A stretch of DNA of 64,000 nt from Herbaspirillum rhizosphaerae (GTDB taxonomy: Bacteria > Pseudomonadota > Gammaproteobacteria > Burkholderiales > Burkholderiaceae_D), in the NCBI RefSeq assembly GCF_001189965.1, contig NZ_LFLU01000002.1, positions 62,001-126,000 of the forward strand, read 5' to 3'. Every line of letters begins with the position of its first letter. Positions within the stretch are counted from its first letter, which is position 1. A program made the translations under genes and the position numbers. Below the pieces are notes generated by a model. It worked only from the letters and a program-made list of their open reading frames with translations. It ran no database searches and was not told the DNA's origin. Below are positions 54,865 through 62,920 of the stretch, piece after piece.

Positions 54865-55351
54865 CTGTCGGTACGATGCGAACTAATTTAATCCATGCAT
54901 GGCAAATTGGAAACGATCTCTGCAATCAAAAAATTAATTTTTTTGATTGCGGACAGACGGGAAAAATGCCAGATACGACGTGAATATTCAGCTTGGCTGG
55001 GAAGCGGACAGGAACGGACGCGGCGGCAGGTATAGGATGACCGGCGCCGGCAGCGGCGCGTGTCAGCCTGCAGCGGGCGGCCGGAGCGGTCGGCACAGCA
55101 GGGCGCCGGCAGGAAATTTCATGCAGGCAATGCGGATGCAAACCGAAAAGCGATCCGGGATTTTCTTTGCGGCATCAAAATGCGCTCGCAAGCTCGGGCC
55201 GCTTTGGTTCGCAGGTGAAACGGATGCCGGACTGTGCCGCTTGCCGGTGTTGCTTTTCCGGCGACGAACATCTTGCGTCGCGCCATCCGCCTCTTGCGCC
55301 GCCATGCCGTTCCGGCCTGCCCAAGGTCTCGCAGGAACGAGGCCGGCGACA
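54865..55351. other. 487-bp spacer with a 29-bp A/T-tract palindrome
   Basis: GCAATCAAAAAA (54922-54933), TTAAT, TTTTTTGATTGC (54939-54950) is a perfect 12-bp inverted repeat, about 60 bp upstream of the diguanylate cyclase gene. Frames through the rest look non-coding on both strands. Confidence 0.6.
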
Positions 55352-56017
55352 TTACAAATCAAACGGCGTCAGGACTTTGGACAGCCATTCCTGTTCCAGC
55401 TTGCCGTTGGCAATCTCCGCTTTGATTTTTTCTTCGTGCGCATGGGTCTTGCGCGCCGCTTCAATCAGCTTTTCCGTGTCTTGCAGCGGAAACGAAACGA
55501 TGCCGTCTTCGTCTCCCACGATGACGTCGCCCGGACTGATGACCTGGCCGCCGACAGAGACCGGCACATTGATCTGCCCCGGACCGTTCTTGTAGGGGCC
55601 GCGATGGCTGACCGCCCTGGCGTAGCACGGGAAATCGGCTTCGTAAAAGGCGTTCGTGTCGCGCACCGCTGCGTCGATCACAAAGCCTGCGCAGCCGCGC
55701 TGCTGCGCATACAGCATGATCAGTTCGCCGACCAGGGCGTTCGTCGGATGGCCGGCGCCGTCGACGACCAGTACATGGCCCGGTTTCAGCAGCGTCAGCG
55801 CCTTGTAGATGAGGAGATTGTCGCCGGGACGGACCTTTACCGTGAACGCGGTGCCCAGCAATTTCTTCGAGCGGTGGATGCGCTGCAGTCCGCATATGCC
55901 GGACATGCGCTGAAGGTTGTCGCTCAGGTGAGAAACGACGATATGTTCCAGATCGGTGAGTTGCGCCTTCGACGCCACCGGCGCCCAGGGATTGATAAAG
56001 AATGCGGAATTGTTCAT
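55352..56017 (-). CDS. RraA/HMG-aldolase family protein, paralogue 1
   Basis: A 221-residue protein of the RraA-like fold shared by the RNase E inhibitor RraA and by 4-hydroxy-4-methyl-2-oxoglutarate (HMG) aldolase. The aldolase Arg-Asp pair is present as Arg119-Asp120 in FVIDAAVRD. The classic loop GDVIVGDEDGIVSFP supplies acidic residues near the metal. VDGAGHPTNALVGELIMLYA is typical of the aldolase-like branch. The protein is the most divergent of the five in this cluster. It is the second gene of a minus-strand pair with paralogue 2, 70 bp apart. Confidence 0.9.
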   Translation of the reverse strand: MNNSAFFINPWAPVASKAQLTDLEHIVVSHLSDNLQRMSGICGLQRIHRSKKLLGTAFTVKVRPGDNLLIYKALTLLKPGHVLVVDGAGHPTNALVGELIMLYAQQRGCAGFVIDAAVRDTNAFYEADFPCYARAVSHRGPYKNGPGQINVPVSVGGQVISPGDVIVGDEDGIVSFPLQDTEKLIEAARKTHAHEEKIKAEIANGKLEQEWLSKVLTPFDL

Positions 56018-56087
56018 AGGTGTCGATAGAGTGAAAAAAAGATGTGTCAGAGGTGGCGTTTCCGGCGCGCCCGGGAGCGCAGATTTT

Positions 56088-56780
56088 TTAAATGCGAAAT
56101 TTTCCCCAGGTGTTTTTTATTGACGGTTTGCAGACGGCGTCCAGCTGCTGTTCCGGCATGAGCCTGAGCAATGGCTGGCCCGCTTGAAGCGCTGCGGCGA
56201 TGTCGGCCTTCTTGCGGAAGATGCGCTCGGCCGTTGCGACGACAGACTCGATCATGGCGACCGGAATGAACACCGTGCCGCAGCGATCGGCTATCACGTA
56301 GTCGCCCGGGTGCACCACCACGCCCGCGACAACCACCGGTATGCCGGAGGACACATGAGCGACTCTGCGTTCCCCGCTGATGGCGGTGAGGCCGGCGCCA
56401 AATACCGGATAAGCGTCCGCCGTGCCGTCGTCGACTTCGCGATACATCCCGTCGATCACCGAACCCAGGATGGCGCGCCTCGCCGCCAGCGCATTCAGGC
56501 TGCCGTCCCAGCAGGCGATGCCGTCGACGCCGCCGGCCACAACCAGGATCTGATCGCGCGCTTCGATGGCGTTGATCGCGGAGCTTAAAAAATGGCTTTG
56601 TCCCTTGCGCCTGGCGATCGCTTCAAGCTGCACCGTGCTGGCTTGTCCGACCATCTTCCTGCGATGGCCGAGCGGCAGCAAGCCGTTGGTCGCGCCGGTC
56701 AGTCCGTAGACGTCCAGGGCGTCGGAAACGGCGCCGGTGTTCAACCGCGCCAGGCGCGCCAGCAGAAGGTGGGACGGCAT
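56088..56780 (-). CDS. RraA/HMG-aldolase family protein, paralogue 2 (Arg-Glu variant)
   Basis: A 230-residue RraA-fold protein. The N-terminus LNTGAVSDALDVYGLTGATN and ILVVAGGVDGIACWDGSLNA match the cluster family. The catalytic-pair position reads Arg114-Glu115 (IDGMYREVDD) instead of Arg-Asp. The C-terminal loop reads YVIADRCGTVFIP, as in paralogues 3 and 5. AGGA lies 7 nt before the ATG at 56780. It is divergent from the ABC transporter operon, and a copy of the shared 17-bp motif lies upstream. Confidence 0.88.
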   Translation of the reverse strand: MPSHLLLARLARLNTGAVSDALDVYGLTGATNGLLPLGHRRKMVGQASTVQLEAIARRKGQSHFLSSAINAIEARDQILVVAGGVDGIACWDGSLNALAARRAILGSVIDGMYREVDDGTADAYPVFGAGLTAISGERRVAHVSSGIPVVVAGVVVHPGDYVIADRCGTVFIPVAMIESVVATAERIFRKKADIAAALQAGQPLLRLMPEQQLDAVCKPSIKNTWGKFRI

Positions 56781-56827
56781 AAGAATTCCTCCAATGACCT
56801 GGCAGCCACTTTGCACGCGTCGGCGCC

Positions 56828-56844
56828 ATACGTAAATTCTTATT
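56828..56844 (-). promoter_or_regulatory. Shared 17-bp motif, copy 1
   Basis: On the minus strand this reads AATAAGAATTTACGTAT, 48 bp upstream of the paralogue 2 start. It differs from copies 2 and 3 by one or two bases. Confidence 0.6.
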
Positions 56845-57058
56845 CGGCTAAGCCATTTATACGGAGAGCCTATGGATGTGCGCGACTGCGGGAGGCAAGC
56901 AAAAAGGGAGGCAGCAGAGAAGAGAGGCGGATCCCGCAGAAATCGTCGCGTGACGCAAAACAGATCGCCGGGCCAGGGCCATTCTGGTGCGGCGCACTAA
57001 AACAAGACGCCGGATGCACAAGGAGAGTGATAGGTTTTATGTATATAAAACATACCAA

Positions 57059-57075
57059 AATGAGAATTTACATAT
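57059..57075 (+). promoter_or_regulatory. Shared 17-bp motif, copy 2
   Basis: Reads AATGAGAATTTACATAT, 90 bp upstream of the binding-protein gene and just after a 18-bp palindrome. It is a candidate site for the LysR protein encoded at 61188-62111. Confidence 0.6.
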
Positions 57076-57164
57076 ACGTCGCGAACTTCGATATTGCACA
57101 TCTGGATCGTCTCCATGTGGAGAAGATCGATAACACGTCATCGCCATCTCACAAGGGGATTCAA

Positions 57165-58097
57165 ATGATTACCAAGTCTGCTTCATCACTGGCGCCGGTT
57201 CTTGCCACCTGTATTGCCGCCTGTATCGCAACCGCCACCCCGCTGCAAGTCAGCGCCGCGCAAAAAGGGACCCTGGACAAGATCGCGGCATCCAAGATCA
57301 TCACGCTGGGCGTGCGCGATTCCTCGCCGCCGTTTTCCTATCTGGACGACAAGCAGTCGTACATCGGCTACTCGATCGATCTGTGCATGAAGATCGTGAC
57401 GGCCGTTCAGAAGCAACTGGGTGCGAGCAGCCTGTCGGTGAAGATGCAACCGGTCACCTCATCGACGCGTATCCCCTTGCTGGCCAACGGCACCATCGAT
57501 CTTGAATGCGGCTCGACGACCAACAACGAAGAACGGCAAAAGCAGGTCTCCTTTGCGCCCACCACCTTCGTGACGTCCAACCGGCTGCTGGCGAAGAAGA
57601 GCGCCAACATCAAGACGCTGGCCGACCTGAAAGGCAAGACGCTGGTCGCCACCGCCGGCACCACCAACATCAAGCAGGTGACGCAGCTTAACGCCGACAA
57701 ATCGCTGGGAATCAACATCATCGCCTCCAAGGATATCGGCGAAGGCTTCCTGATGGTGGAGACCGGCCGCGCCGTCGCCTACTCGCTGGACGATGTCGTC
57801 CTCGCCGCCCTGGCGGCCAACTCCAAGTCGCCCGGCGATTACGGCATCAGCGCGGAAGCGATGTCTTTCGAGCCTTACGGCATCGTCTTGCGCAAGGATG
57901 ATCCTGAGTTCAAGAAAGCCGTCGACGCCGCCATCACCGCAGTCTTCCGTTCCGGTGAAATCAACCGTATCTACGCCAAGTGGTTCCAGGCTGCGATTCC
58001 GCCCAAGGGCATCAACATGAACTGGCCGATGACGCCTCAGCTGCAAAAGGCGATTGCCCATCCCACCGACTCGGCCGATCCCGAAGTCTACAAATAA
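57165..58097 (+). CDS. Polar amino acid ABC transporter, periplasmic binding protein
   Basis: A 310-residue exported binding protein of the glutamate/aspartate (GltI/AatJ) type. The signal peptide is followed by the mature start AAQKGTLDKIAASKIITLGV. Family landmarks are SPPFSYLDDKQSYIGYSIDL, LECGSTTNNEERQKQVSFAP, and a C-terminal SGEINRIYAKWFQAAIPPKG. It captures an amino acid, probably acidic, in the periplasm for the two permeases and the ATPase encoded downstream. GGGGAT precedes the ATG at 57165. Confidence 0.92.
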   Translation: MITKSASSLAPVLATCIAACIATATPLQVSAAQKGTLDKIAASKIITLGVRDSSPPFSYLDDKQSYIGYSIDLCMKIVTAVQKQLGASSLSVKMQPVTSSTRIPLLANGTIDLECGSTTNNEERQKQVSFAPTTFVTSNRLLAKKSANIKTLADLKGKTLVATAGTTNIKQVTQLNADKSLGINIIASKDIGEGFLMVETGRAVAYSLDDVVLAALAANSKSPGDYGISAEAMSFEPYGIVLRKDDPEFKKAVDAAITAVFRSGEINRIYAKWFQAAIPPKGINMNWPMTPQLQKAIAHPTDSADPEVYK

Positions 58098-58214
58098 AGC
58101 GCCTGCGATCTCTTCAGGTTCTTTGCAACGCGACGGCATGTCGCATGTGAAATACGAAAGGTGACCGGGATCCGCGTCAGCGCGCAGGCGATGGCGAGGA
58201 TGCCGGCATGAGCT

Positions 58215-58949
58215 ATGAACTACAACTGGAATTGGCGCATTCTCCTGGAGCAGGCCCCCGATGGAACGGGGTCTTATTTGCATAGCCTGTTCGTCGGTTT
58301 GTGGTGGACGTTGTCTATCGCATTACTGGCGTGGCTCATCGCACTGGTGCTGGGGACGTTTATCGGCGTGATCCGCACGCACCCCAGCAAGGCATTGATG
58401 GCCGCAGGCAACGCCTACGTGGAGCTGTTCCGCAATATCCCGCTGATCGTGCAGATGTTCCTGTGGTATTTCGTGGTGCCGGAATTCCTGCCTGCCGGAT
58501 TGGGCGACTGGATCAAGGCGCTGCCCAACAACGCGTTTTATACGGCCGTGATCTGCCTCGGATTTTTCACCTCGGCGCGCGTGGCTGTGCAACTGTCGGC
58601 GGGCATCAATACGCTCTCGCGCGGCCAGCGCATGGCCGGGCTGGCGTTGGGTATGACGCAAGGGCAGACCTATCGCTACGTGCTCCTGCCGATGGCGTTC
58701 CGCATCGTGGTCCCGCCGCTCACCAGCGAATTCCTCGGCGTTATCAAGAACAGCGCCGTGGCATTGACGATAGGCGTGATGGAACTGACCGCGCAGACCA
58801 GGTCCATGCAAGAGTTCACGTTCCAGGTGTTCGAGGCGTTCACCGTGGCGACGGTGTTGTACATCATCGTCAACGTGATCGTGGTGAACCTGATGCGCAA
58901 ACTGGAAAACCGGATCGCGGTGCCCGGCTACATCTCCAACGCAAAGTGA
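58215..58949 (+). CDS. Polar amino acid ABC transporter permease (GltJ type)
   Basis: A 244-residue inner-membrane permease with five or so helices. It has the HisMQ-like signature AYVELFRNIPLIVQMFLWYF and the EAA-type loop LSRGQRMAGLALGMTQGQTY. The long N-terminal stretch NYNWNWRILLEQAPDGTGSY is typical of GltJ. It pairs with the next permease to form the channel. It follows the binding-protein gene by 117 bp. Confidence 0.92.
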   Translation: MNYNWNWRILLEQAPDGTGSYLHSLFVGLWWTLSIALLAWLIALVLGTFIGVIRTHPSKALMAAGNAYVELFRNIPLIVQMFLWYFVVPEFLPAGLGDWIKALPNNAFYTAVICLGFFTSARVAVQLSAGINTLSRGQRMAGLALGMTQGQTYRYVLLPMAFRIVVPPLTSEFLGVIKNSAVALTIGVMELTAQTRSMQEFTFQVFEAFTVATVLYIIVNVIVVNLMRKLENRIAVPGYISNAK

Positions 58950-58956
58950 GCGGATC

Positions 58957-59643
58957 ATGAATTTCGATTTCGATGTCATACAGCGATCCTGGGTATACCT
59001 GTTTCAGGTCGGCATGGTGTTCACCCTCAAGCTCACCTTGCTGTCCCTGATCGGCGCGACGCTGCTCGGCACGCTGCTGGCGCTCATGAAGCTATCGGGC
59101 AATCGCATCGTCAGCAAAACGGCGACCGAATACGTGAACCTGGTGCGCTCGATTCCTCTGGTGCTGGTCATCTTCTGGTTCTACTTCCTGGTTCCCTACC
59201 TGGGCGCCTGGGTCATCGGTTCTTCCGAGCCGGTGCAGGTCGGCGCGTTCACCTCGTCGCTGGTGACCTTCGTGTTGTTCGAAGCGGCCTACTTCTGCGA
59301 AATCATTCGCGCCGGCATTCAGTCGATTCCGCGCGGCCAGGTCGGCGCGGCCTACGCGCTCGGGATGACTTACTGGCAATCGATGGGAAGCATCGTGCTG
59401 CCCCAGGCCTTCCGCATGATGATCCCGGTGTTGCTGACGCAAACCATCATCCTGTTCCAGGACGTATCCCTGGTCTACGTGCTGTCCATCACGGATTTCG
59501 TCGGCGCCGCATCCAAGGTGGCGCAACGGGACGGACGGCTGGTCGAAATGTATCTCTTCGTCGCCGTGGTCTATTTCATCATCAGCTTTTCCTTGTCTCT
59601 TCTGGTCAAGCGATTGAACCGGCGTCTGGCCTTTGTGCGCTGA
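58957..59643 (+). CDS. Polar amino acid ABC transporter permease (GltK type)
   Basis: A 228-residue permease with YVNLVRSIPLVLVIFWFYFL and the EAA loop IPRGQVGAAYALGMTYWQSM. It starts 8 nt after the GltJ-type gene, so the two are translated together. The gene downstream is not the expected ATPase but an RraA-type enzyme. Confidence 0.93.
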   Translation: MNFDFDVIQRSWVYLFQVGMVFTLKLTLLSLIGATLLGTLLALMKLSGNRIVSKTATEYVNLVRSIPLVLVIFWFYFLVPYLGAWVIGSSEPVQVGAFTSSLVTFVLFEAAYFCEIIRAGIQSIPRGQVGAAYALGMTYWQSMGSIVLPQAFRMMIPVLLTQTIILFQDVSLVYVLSITDFVGAASKVAQRDGRLVEMYLFVAVVYFIISFSLSLLVKRLNRRLAFVR

Positions 59644-59689
59644 AAAACCGGTCACCCCATTTTTATCAAATTCATCAAAAGGAAACAAA

Positions 59690-60349
59690 ATGAACGACGC
59701 AAAATTGCTCGAACGCCTCTCCGCCCTCGATTCCAACACCATCTCCGACGCGCTGGATTTCATGGGTCTGCCCGGCGCGACTTACGGCATCCGTCCGCTT
59801 TGGAATTGCCCGAAGATCGTCGGCAAGGCCAGCACTATCCAGGTCGCTCCCAAAGAGGGGAAGACGCCGACCGTGCACATGCTCACCCCGGTGATCGCCG
59901 AGATCGAGGCGGATGACCGCGTGCTGGTGATTGCCGGCGGGCTGGAAGGCATCTCGTGCTGGGGCGACATCGTCGCCAATGCGGCAAAAATGAAAAAAAT
60001 CCGCGGCACCGTGATTGACGGCATGAGCCGCGACATCGACGGCAGCGAGGCAATCGACTACCCGGTGTTCGGTCGCGGCGTGACCATGATCAGCGCGCGC
60101 AACCGTCTCATCCAGACCGGTTCGGGCGAAGCGATCACCTTTGCCGGCGTAGTGGTGAACCAGGACGACCTGGTCATTGCCGATCGTTGCGGCACGGTAT
60201 TCATTCCAGCCGCCAAGGCGGAAGACATCATCGAACTGGCGGAGAAGATCAATGCGCGCCAGGAAGCCATGGTCAAGGCGGTGCGCAATGGCCGCTCCGT
60301 TGCGGAAGTGATGCACGACAAAGAGTTCGACCAGATCTATAAAAAATAA
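59690..60349 (+). CDS. RraA/HMG-aldolase family protein, paralogue 3 (inside the ABC operon)
   Basis: A 219-residue RraA-fold protein, very similar throughout to paralogue 5. It has Arg114-Asp115 in IDGMSRDIDG, the loop LVIADRCGTVFIP and LVIAGGLEGISCWGDIVANA. AAAGGAAAC precedes the ATG. It sits between the permease and ATPase genes of the amino acid importer, which strongly suggests that it processes the imported compound. Pyruvate-aldolase activity fits the conserved residues but is unproven; an RNase E inhibitor role is unlikely in this setting. Confidence 0.9.
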   Translation: MNDAKLLERLSALDSNTISDALDFMGLPGATYGIRPLWNCPKIVGKASTIQVAPKEGKTPTVHMLTPVIAEIEADDRVLVIAGGLEGISCWGDIVANAAKMKKIRGTVIDGMSRDIDGSEAIDYPVFGRGVTMISARNRLIQTGSGEAITFAGVVVNQDDLVIADRCGTVFIPAAKAEDIIELAEKINARQEAMVKAVRNGRSVAEVMHDKEFDQIYKK

Positions 60350-60405
60350 ACGGGGGCGATGAAGGATATGTCAGAGGTGAACAAGGCAACGCAAAGGTGT
60401 ACCGC

Positions 60406-61131
60406 ATGATTGACATCGTCAACGTCAGCAAATGGTACGGCGATTTCCGGGTCCTGAACTCGTGCACGACGCATGCCAAGAAAGGCGATGTCGTCGTCGT
60501 GTGCGGTCCGTCAGGATCGGGGAAGTCGACCTTGATCAAGACCATCAACGGTCTGGAATCGTTCCAGCAGGGAGAGATCCGTGTCGACGGCATGTTGCTG
60601 CATCGCCGTCATACCAGCCTGGAGAAAATTCGCGCCCGCATCGGCATGGTGTTCCAGAACTTCGAGCTGTTTCCGCACCTGACGGTCTTCGAGAACATCC
60701 TGTTGGGCCAGGTCAAGGTCCTGGGGCGCAGCAGGGAGGAAGCGGGCGACAAGGCCGCGACCTACCTGGCGCGGGTTGGCATGGCCGCGCACAGGGATAA
60801 ATTTCCGGGGCAGCTTTCCGGCGGGCAGCAACAGCGCATCGCCATCGCGCGTGCGCTGTCCATGGATCCGATCACCATGCTGTTCGACGAACCGACATCC
60901 GCGCTCGATCCGGAAATGGTCAACGAAGTGCTTGAAGTGATGATCTCGCTGGCGCAGGAGGGCATGACCATGATGGTCGTCACGCACGAGATGGGGTTTG
61001 CAAAACGCGTCGCCAGCCGGGTGATTTTCATGGATGAGGGCGCAATCATCGACGATTGCACCAAGGATGAATTCTTCGGCAGCAAGCGTTCAAGCCGGTC
61101 CCAGGATTTCCTCGCCAAGATCATTCATTAG
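60406..61131 (+). CDS. Polar amino acid ABC transporter ATP-binding protein (GltL type)
   Basis: A 241-residue ATPase with Walker A GPSGSGKST, signature LSGGQQQR, Walker B MLFDEPTSALDPE and switch His in VVTHEMGFAKRVA. FQNFELFPHLTVFENILLG is typical of the GlnQ/GltL group. It energises the two permeases encoded upstream. The ATG at 60406 follows AAAGGTG; a GTG at 60397 is an alternative start. A terminator follows at 61166. Confidence 0.95.
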   Translation: MIDIVNVSKWYGDFRVLNSCTTHAKKGDVVVVCGPSGSGKSTLIKTINGLESFQQGEIRVDGMLLHRRHTSLEKIRARIGMVFQNFELFPHLTVFENILLGQVKVLGRSREEAGDKAATYLARVGMAAHRDKFPGQLSGGQQQRIAIARALSMDPITMLFDEPTSALDPEMVNEVLEVMISLAQEGMTMMVVTHEMGFAKRVASRVIFMDEGAIIDDCTKDEFFGSKRSSRSQDFLAKIIH

Positions 61132-61165
61132 GAAGATATTTCCACGCCACAGCGACGAAGAAAGA

Positions 61166-61211
61166 CTGCGGAACCTTTAGCTGTTTGTCAGGCTGGTTCC
61201 GCAGCATTTTT
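61166..61211. terminator. Terminator between convergent ATPase and LysR genes
   Basis: CTGCGGAACC (61166-61175) and GGTTCCGCAG (61195-61204) form a perfect 10-bp stem followed by CATTTTT on the plus strand. The minus-strand side is TCTTTCTTC. The loop covers the LysR stop codon. Confidence 0.8.
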
Positions 61212-62111
61212 CCTGGTCGGTTTCATGGCCGTGAGTACTGCAATGAATTGCTCAATGAAAGGATTGTTGCGCGAGGTATCCCACGCCATCGCCGTCGTCA
61301 CCACATTCACGACTTCCTTCAGCGGACGCACGACGACGTTTTCGGGCGCCAGCTTTTTCATTGAGGCAGGCACCAGCGCAATGCCCTGACCGCAACCCAC
61401 GAAGGCGATCTGGGACGACACCGTGCGCACTTCGTGCAGCACCCGCGGAGAAAATCCGCTCGCCCGGCAGGCGCTGATCAGGCAGTCGAAATACACCGGG
61501 CTGAGTTCGCGTGCAAACATCACGAAATCCTCCGCGGCCAGCGACGGCAATCGAATTCTGGTCGCGGAAGCAAGCGCATGGGTTCGCGGGATGGCGACCG
61601 CCAGCCGGTCTTCGGCCAGCGGAACCGATTTGATGGTCGGTCCCAGGTCGCCTTCCAGACGCGCGAAAGCAATGTCGATGTCCCCCGACAACAGCATGGG
61701 GACGGCGCTCACGCTGTCAATTTCCTTTACCGCGATGGTCATGTCCGGACGGTCCACGCGGAACTTGTCGAGCACCGGCGGAAGATTGTTCAGCAAGGCG
61801 AGACCGATCGCGCCGATCGTGAGCGTGCCGGTTTGCCCTGCTGCCGCTTCAGCGACGGCGAACTCCAGGCTCTTCATCTGCTCGACAAATTTTTTCACGG
61901 AAGGAAAAATCGCCGCCCCGGCTGGGGTGAGTTGCGCGCCCCTGCGCGAGCGGTCGAAGAGCTTGATCTTGAGCGCCTGTTCCAATACCTGGATGTTCTC
62001 GGTCAGCGGCGGCTGCGACATGCCGAGCCGGCGTGCGGCGCGGCTGAAACTTTGTTCTTCAGCGACCGCGAGGAACATCCACAGATGCCGGAGGAGTCGG
62101 AAATTGATCAT
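61188..62111 (-). CDS. LysR family transcriptional regulator of the RraA/ABC cluster
   Basis: A 307-residue regulator with the winged helix MFLAVAEEQSFSRAARRLGM, SQPPLTENIQVLEQALKIKL and LFDRSRRGAQLTPAG, and a substrate-binding domain (TLTIGAIGLALLNNLPPVLD and FVGCGQGIALVPASMKKLAP). It is divergent from paralogue 4. A 17-bp motif lies in the spacer, and a degenerate inverted relative of it overlaps the region just upstream of the LysR start. It is the natural candidate regulator of the whole cluster. Confidence 0.92.
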   Translation of the reverse strand: MINFRLLRHLWMFLAVAEEQSFSRAARRLGMSQPPLTENIQVLEQALKIKLFDRSRRGAQLTPAGAAIFPSVKKFVEQMKSLEFAVAEAAAGQTGTLTIGAIGLALLNNLPPVLDKFRVDRPDMTIAVKEIDSVSAVPMLLSGDIDIAFARLEGDLGPTIKSVPLAEDRLAVAIPRTHALASATRIRLPSLAAEDFVMFARELSPVYFDCLISACRASGFSPRVLHEVRTVSSQIAFVGCGQGIALVPASMKKLAPENVVVRPLKEVVNVVTTAMAWDTSRNNPFIEQFIAVLTAMKPTRKNAAEPA

Positions 62112-62148
62112 GATTTTCTATAGGAATTTCTTAATGAAGCGTTAAAAG

Positions 62149-62165
62149 AATAAGAATTTACATAT
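62149..62165 (+). promoter_or_regulatory. Shared 17-bp motif, copy 3
   Basis: Reads AATAAGAATTTACATAT in the spacer between the LysR gene and paralogue 4, 78 bp before the paralogue 4 start. The distance to the start is close to that of copy 2. Confidence 0.6.
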
Positions 62166-62242
62166 AGCTGCTTAGCTCCGATAGTAACCACATTGCGCTG
62201 ATTTAGCGAGGCGCCGGTTCAAGTTTTTTAATGGAGATAAAC

Positions 62243-62905
62243 ATGAAGCAAGAGGACAAGGAACTCGTCGCATTATTCGCAGGCCTGGATACGCCCGGCG
62301 TGTCGGATGCGATGGACAAACTGGGATTGCCGGGCCAGTGCCTCGGCATCATGCCGCTGGATAATTACGTAGCGCCTGTCGTCGGTCCGGCCTTTACCGT
62401 GCGCTATGTGTCGGCCAGCGTGCCGCCCGGCAGCGTGGGCGATTTCATCGACGATGTGGCGCAAGGCGACATCATCGTCATCGACAACGACGGCCGTACC
62501 GACTGCACCGTGTGGGGCGACATCATGTCCCAGTACGCATCGATCCGGAACATCGCCGGCACCGTGATCGACGGCGTATGCCGTGACGTGAATCGCGCCT
62601 TGTCGGACCAGTATCCGATGTTTACGCGCGGCCGTTTCATGCGCACCGGCAAAGACCGTGTCCAGGTCGATAGCGTCAATACGCCGGTCTCCATCGGCAC
62701 GGCGCGCGTCGTGGCGCGCGACATTATCGTCGCAGATGCGAACGGCGTGGTGGTGGTGCCGCGCGCACGCGCACAAGAAGTGGCCGAACTGGCGCACAAG
62801 ATCGAGACAAGCGAATCGGCGATCCGCAAGCATATTGCGGAAGGCAAGACTCTGGGCGAGGCGCGCGCTCTTCTCGGGTATCACACCTTGCAGCGCAAGG
62901 CGTAA
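62243..62905 (+). CDS. RraA/HMG-aldolase family protein, paralogue 4
   Basis: A 220-residue RraA-fold protein with Arg114-Asp115 in IDGVCRDVNR and the canonical aldolase-like loop DIIVADANGVVVVPRARAQE. GDIIVIDNDGRTDCTVWGDI is typical of HMG-aldolase-like proteins. GGAG lies about 7 nt before the ATG at 62243, which is therefore preferred over the ATG at 62231. It starts a transcription unit with paralogue 5 and an aminotransferase, divergent from the LysR gene. Confidence 0.9.
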   Translation: MKQEDKELVALFAGLDTPGVSDAMDKLGLPGQCLGIMPLDNYVAPVVGPAFTVRYVSASVPPGSVGDFIDDVAQGDIIVIDNDGRTDCTVWGDIMSQYASIRNIAGTVIDGVCRDVNRALSDQYPMFTRGRFMRTGKDRVQVDSVNTPVSIGTARVVARDIIVADANGVVVVPRARAQEVAELAHKIETSESAIRKHIAEGKTLGEARALLGYHTLQRKA

Positions 62906-62920
62906 TCCGTATTGAATTCC

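Larger units (their letters stand above)
56781..57164. other. 384-bp divergent regulatory region of the RraA/ABC cluster
   Basis: Contains two copies of the 17-bp motif (listed separately) and the palindrome GTTTTAT-GTAT-ATAAAAC (57034-57051). The stretch 57030-57100 is clearly AT-richer than the coding DNA around it. No gene is visible. Confidence 0.6.

Noticed and set aside
54947-56029. 360-codon plus-strand frame spanning the 55-kb spacer and paralogue 1
   Set aside because: Its 3' part is antisense to a conserved RraA gene and its 5' part has no coding character.
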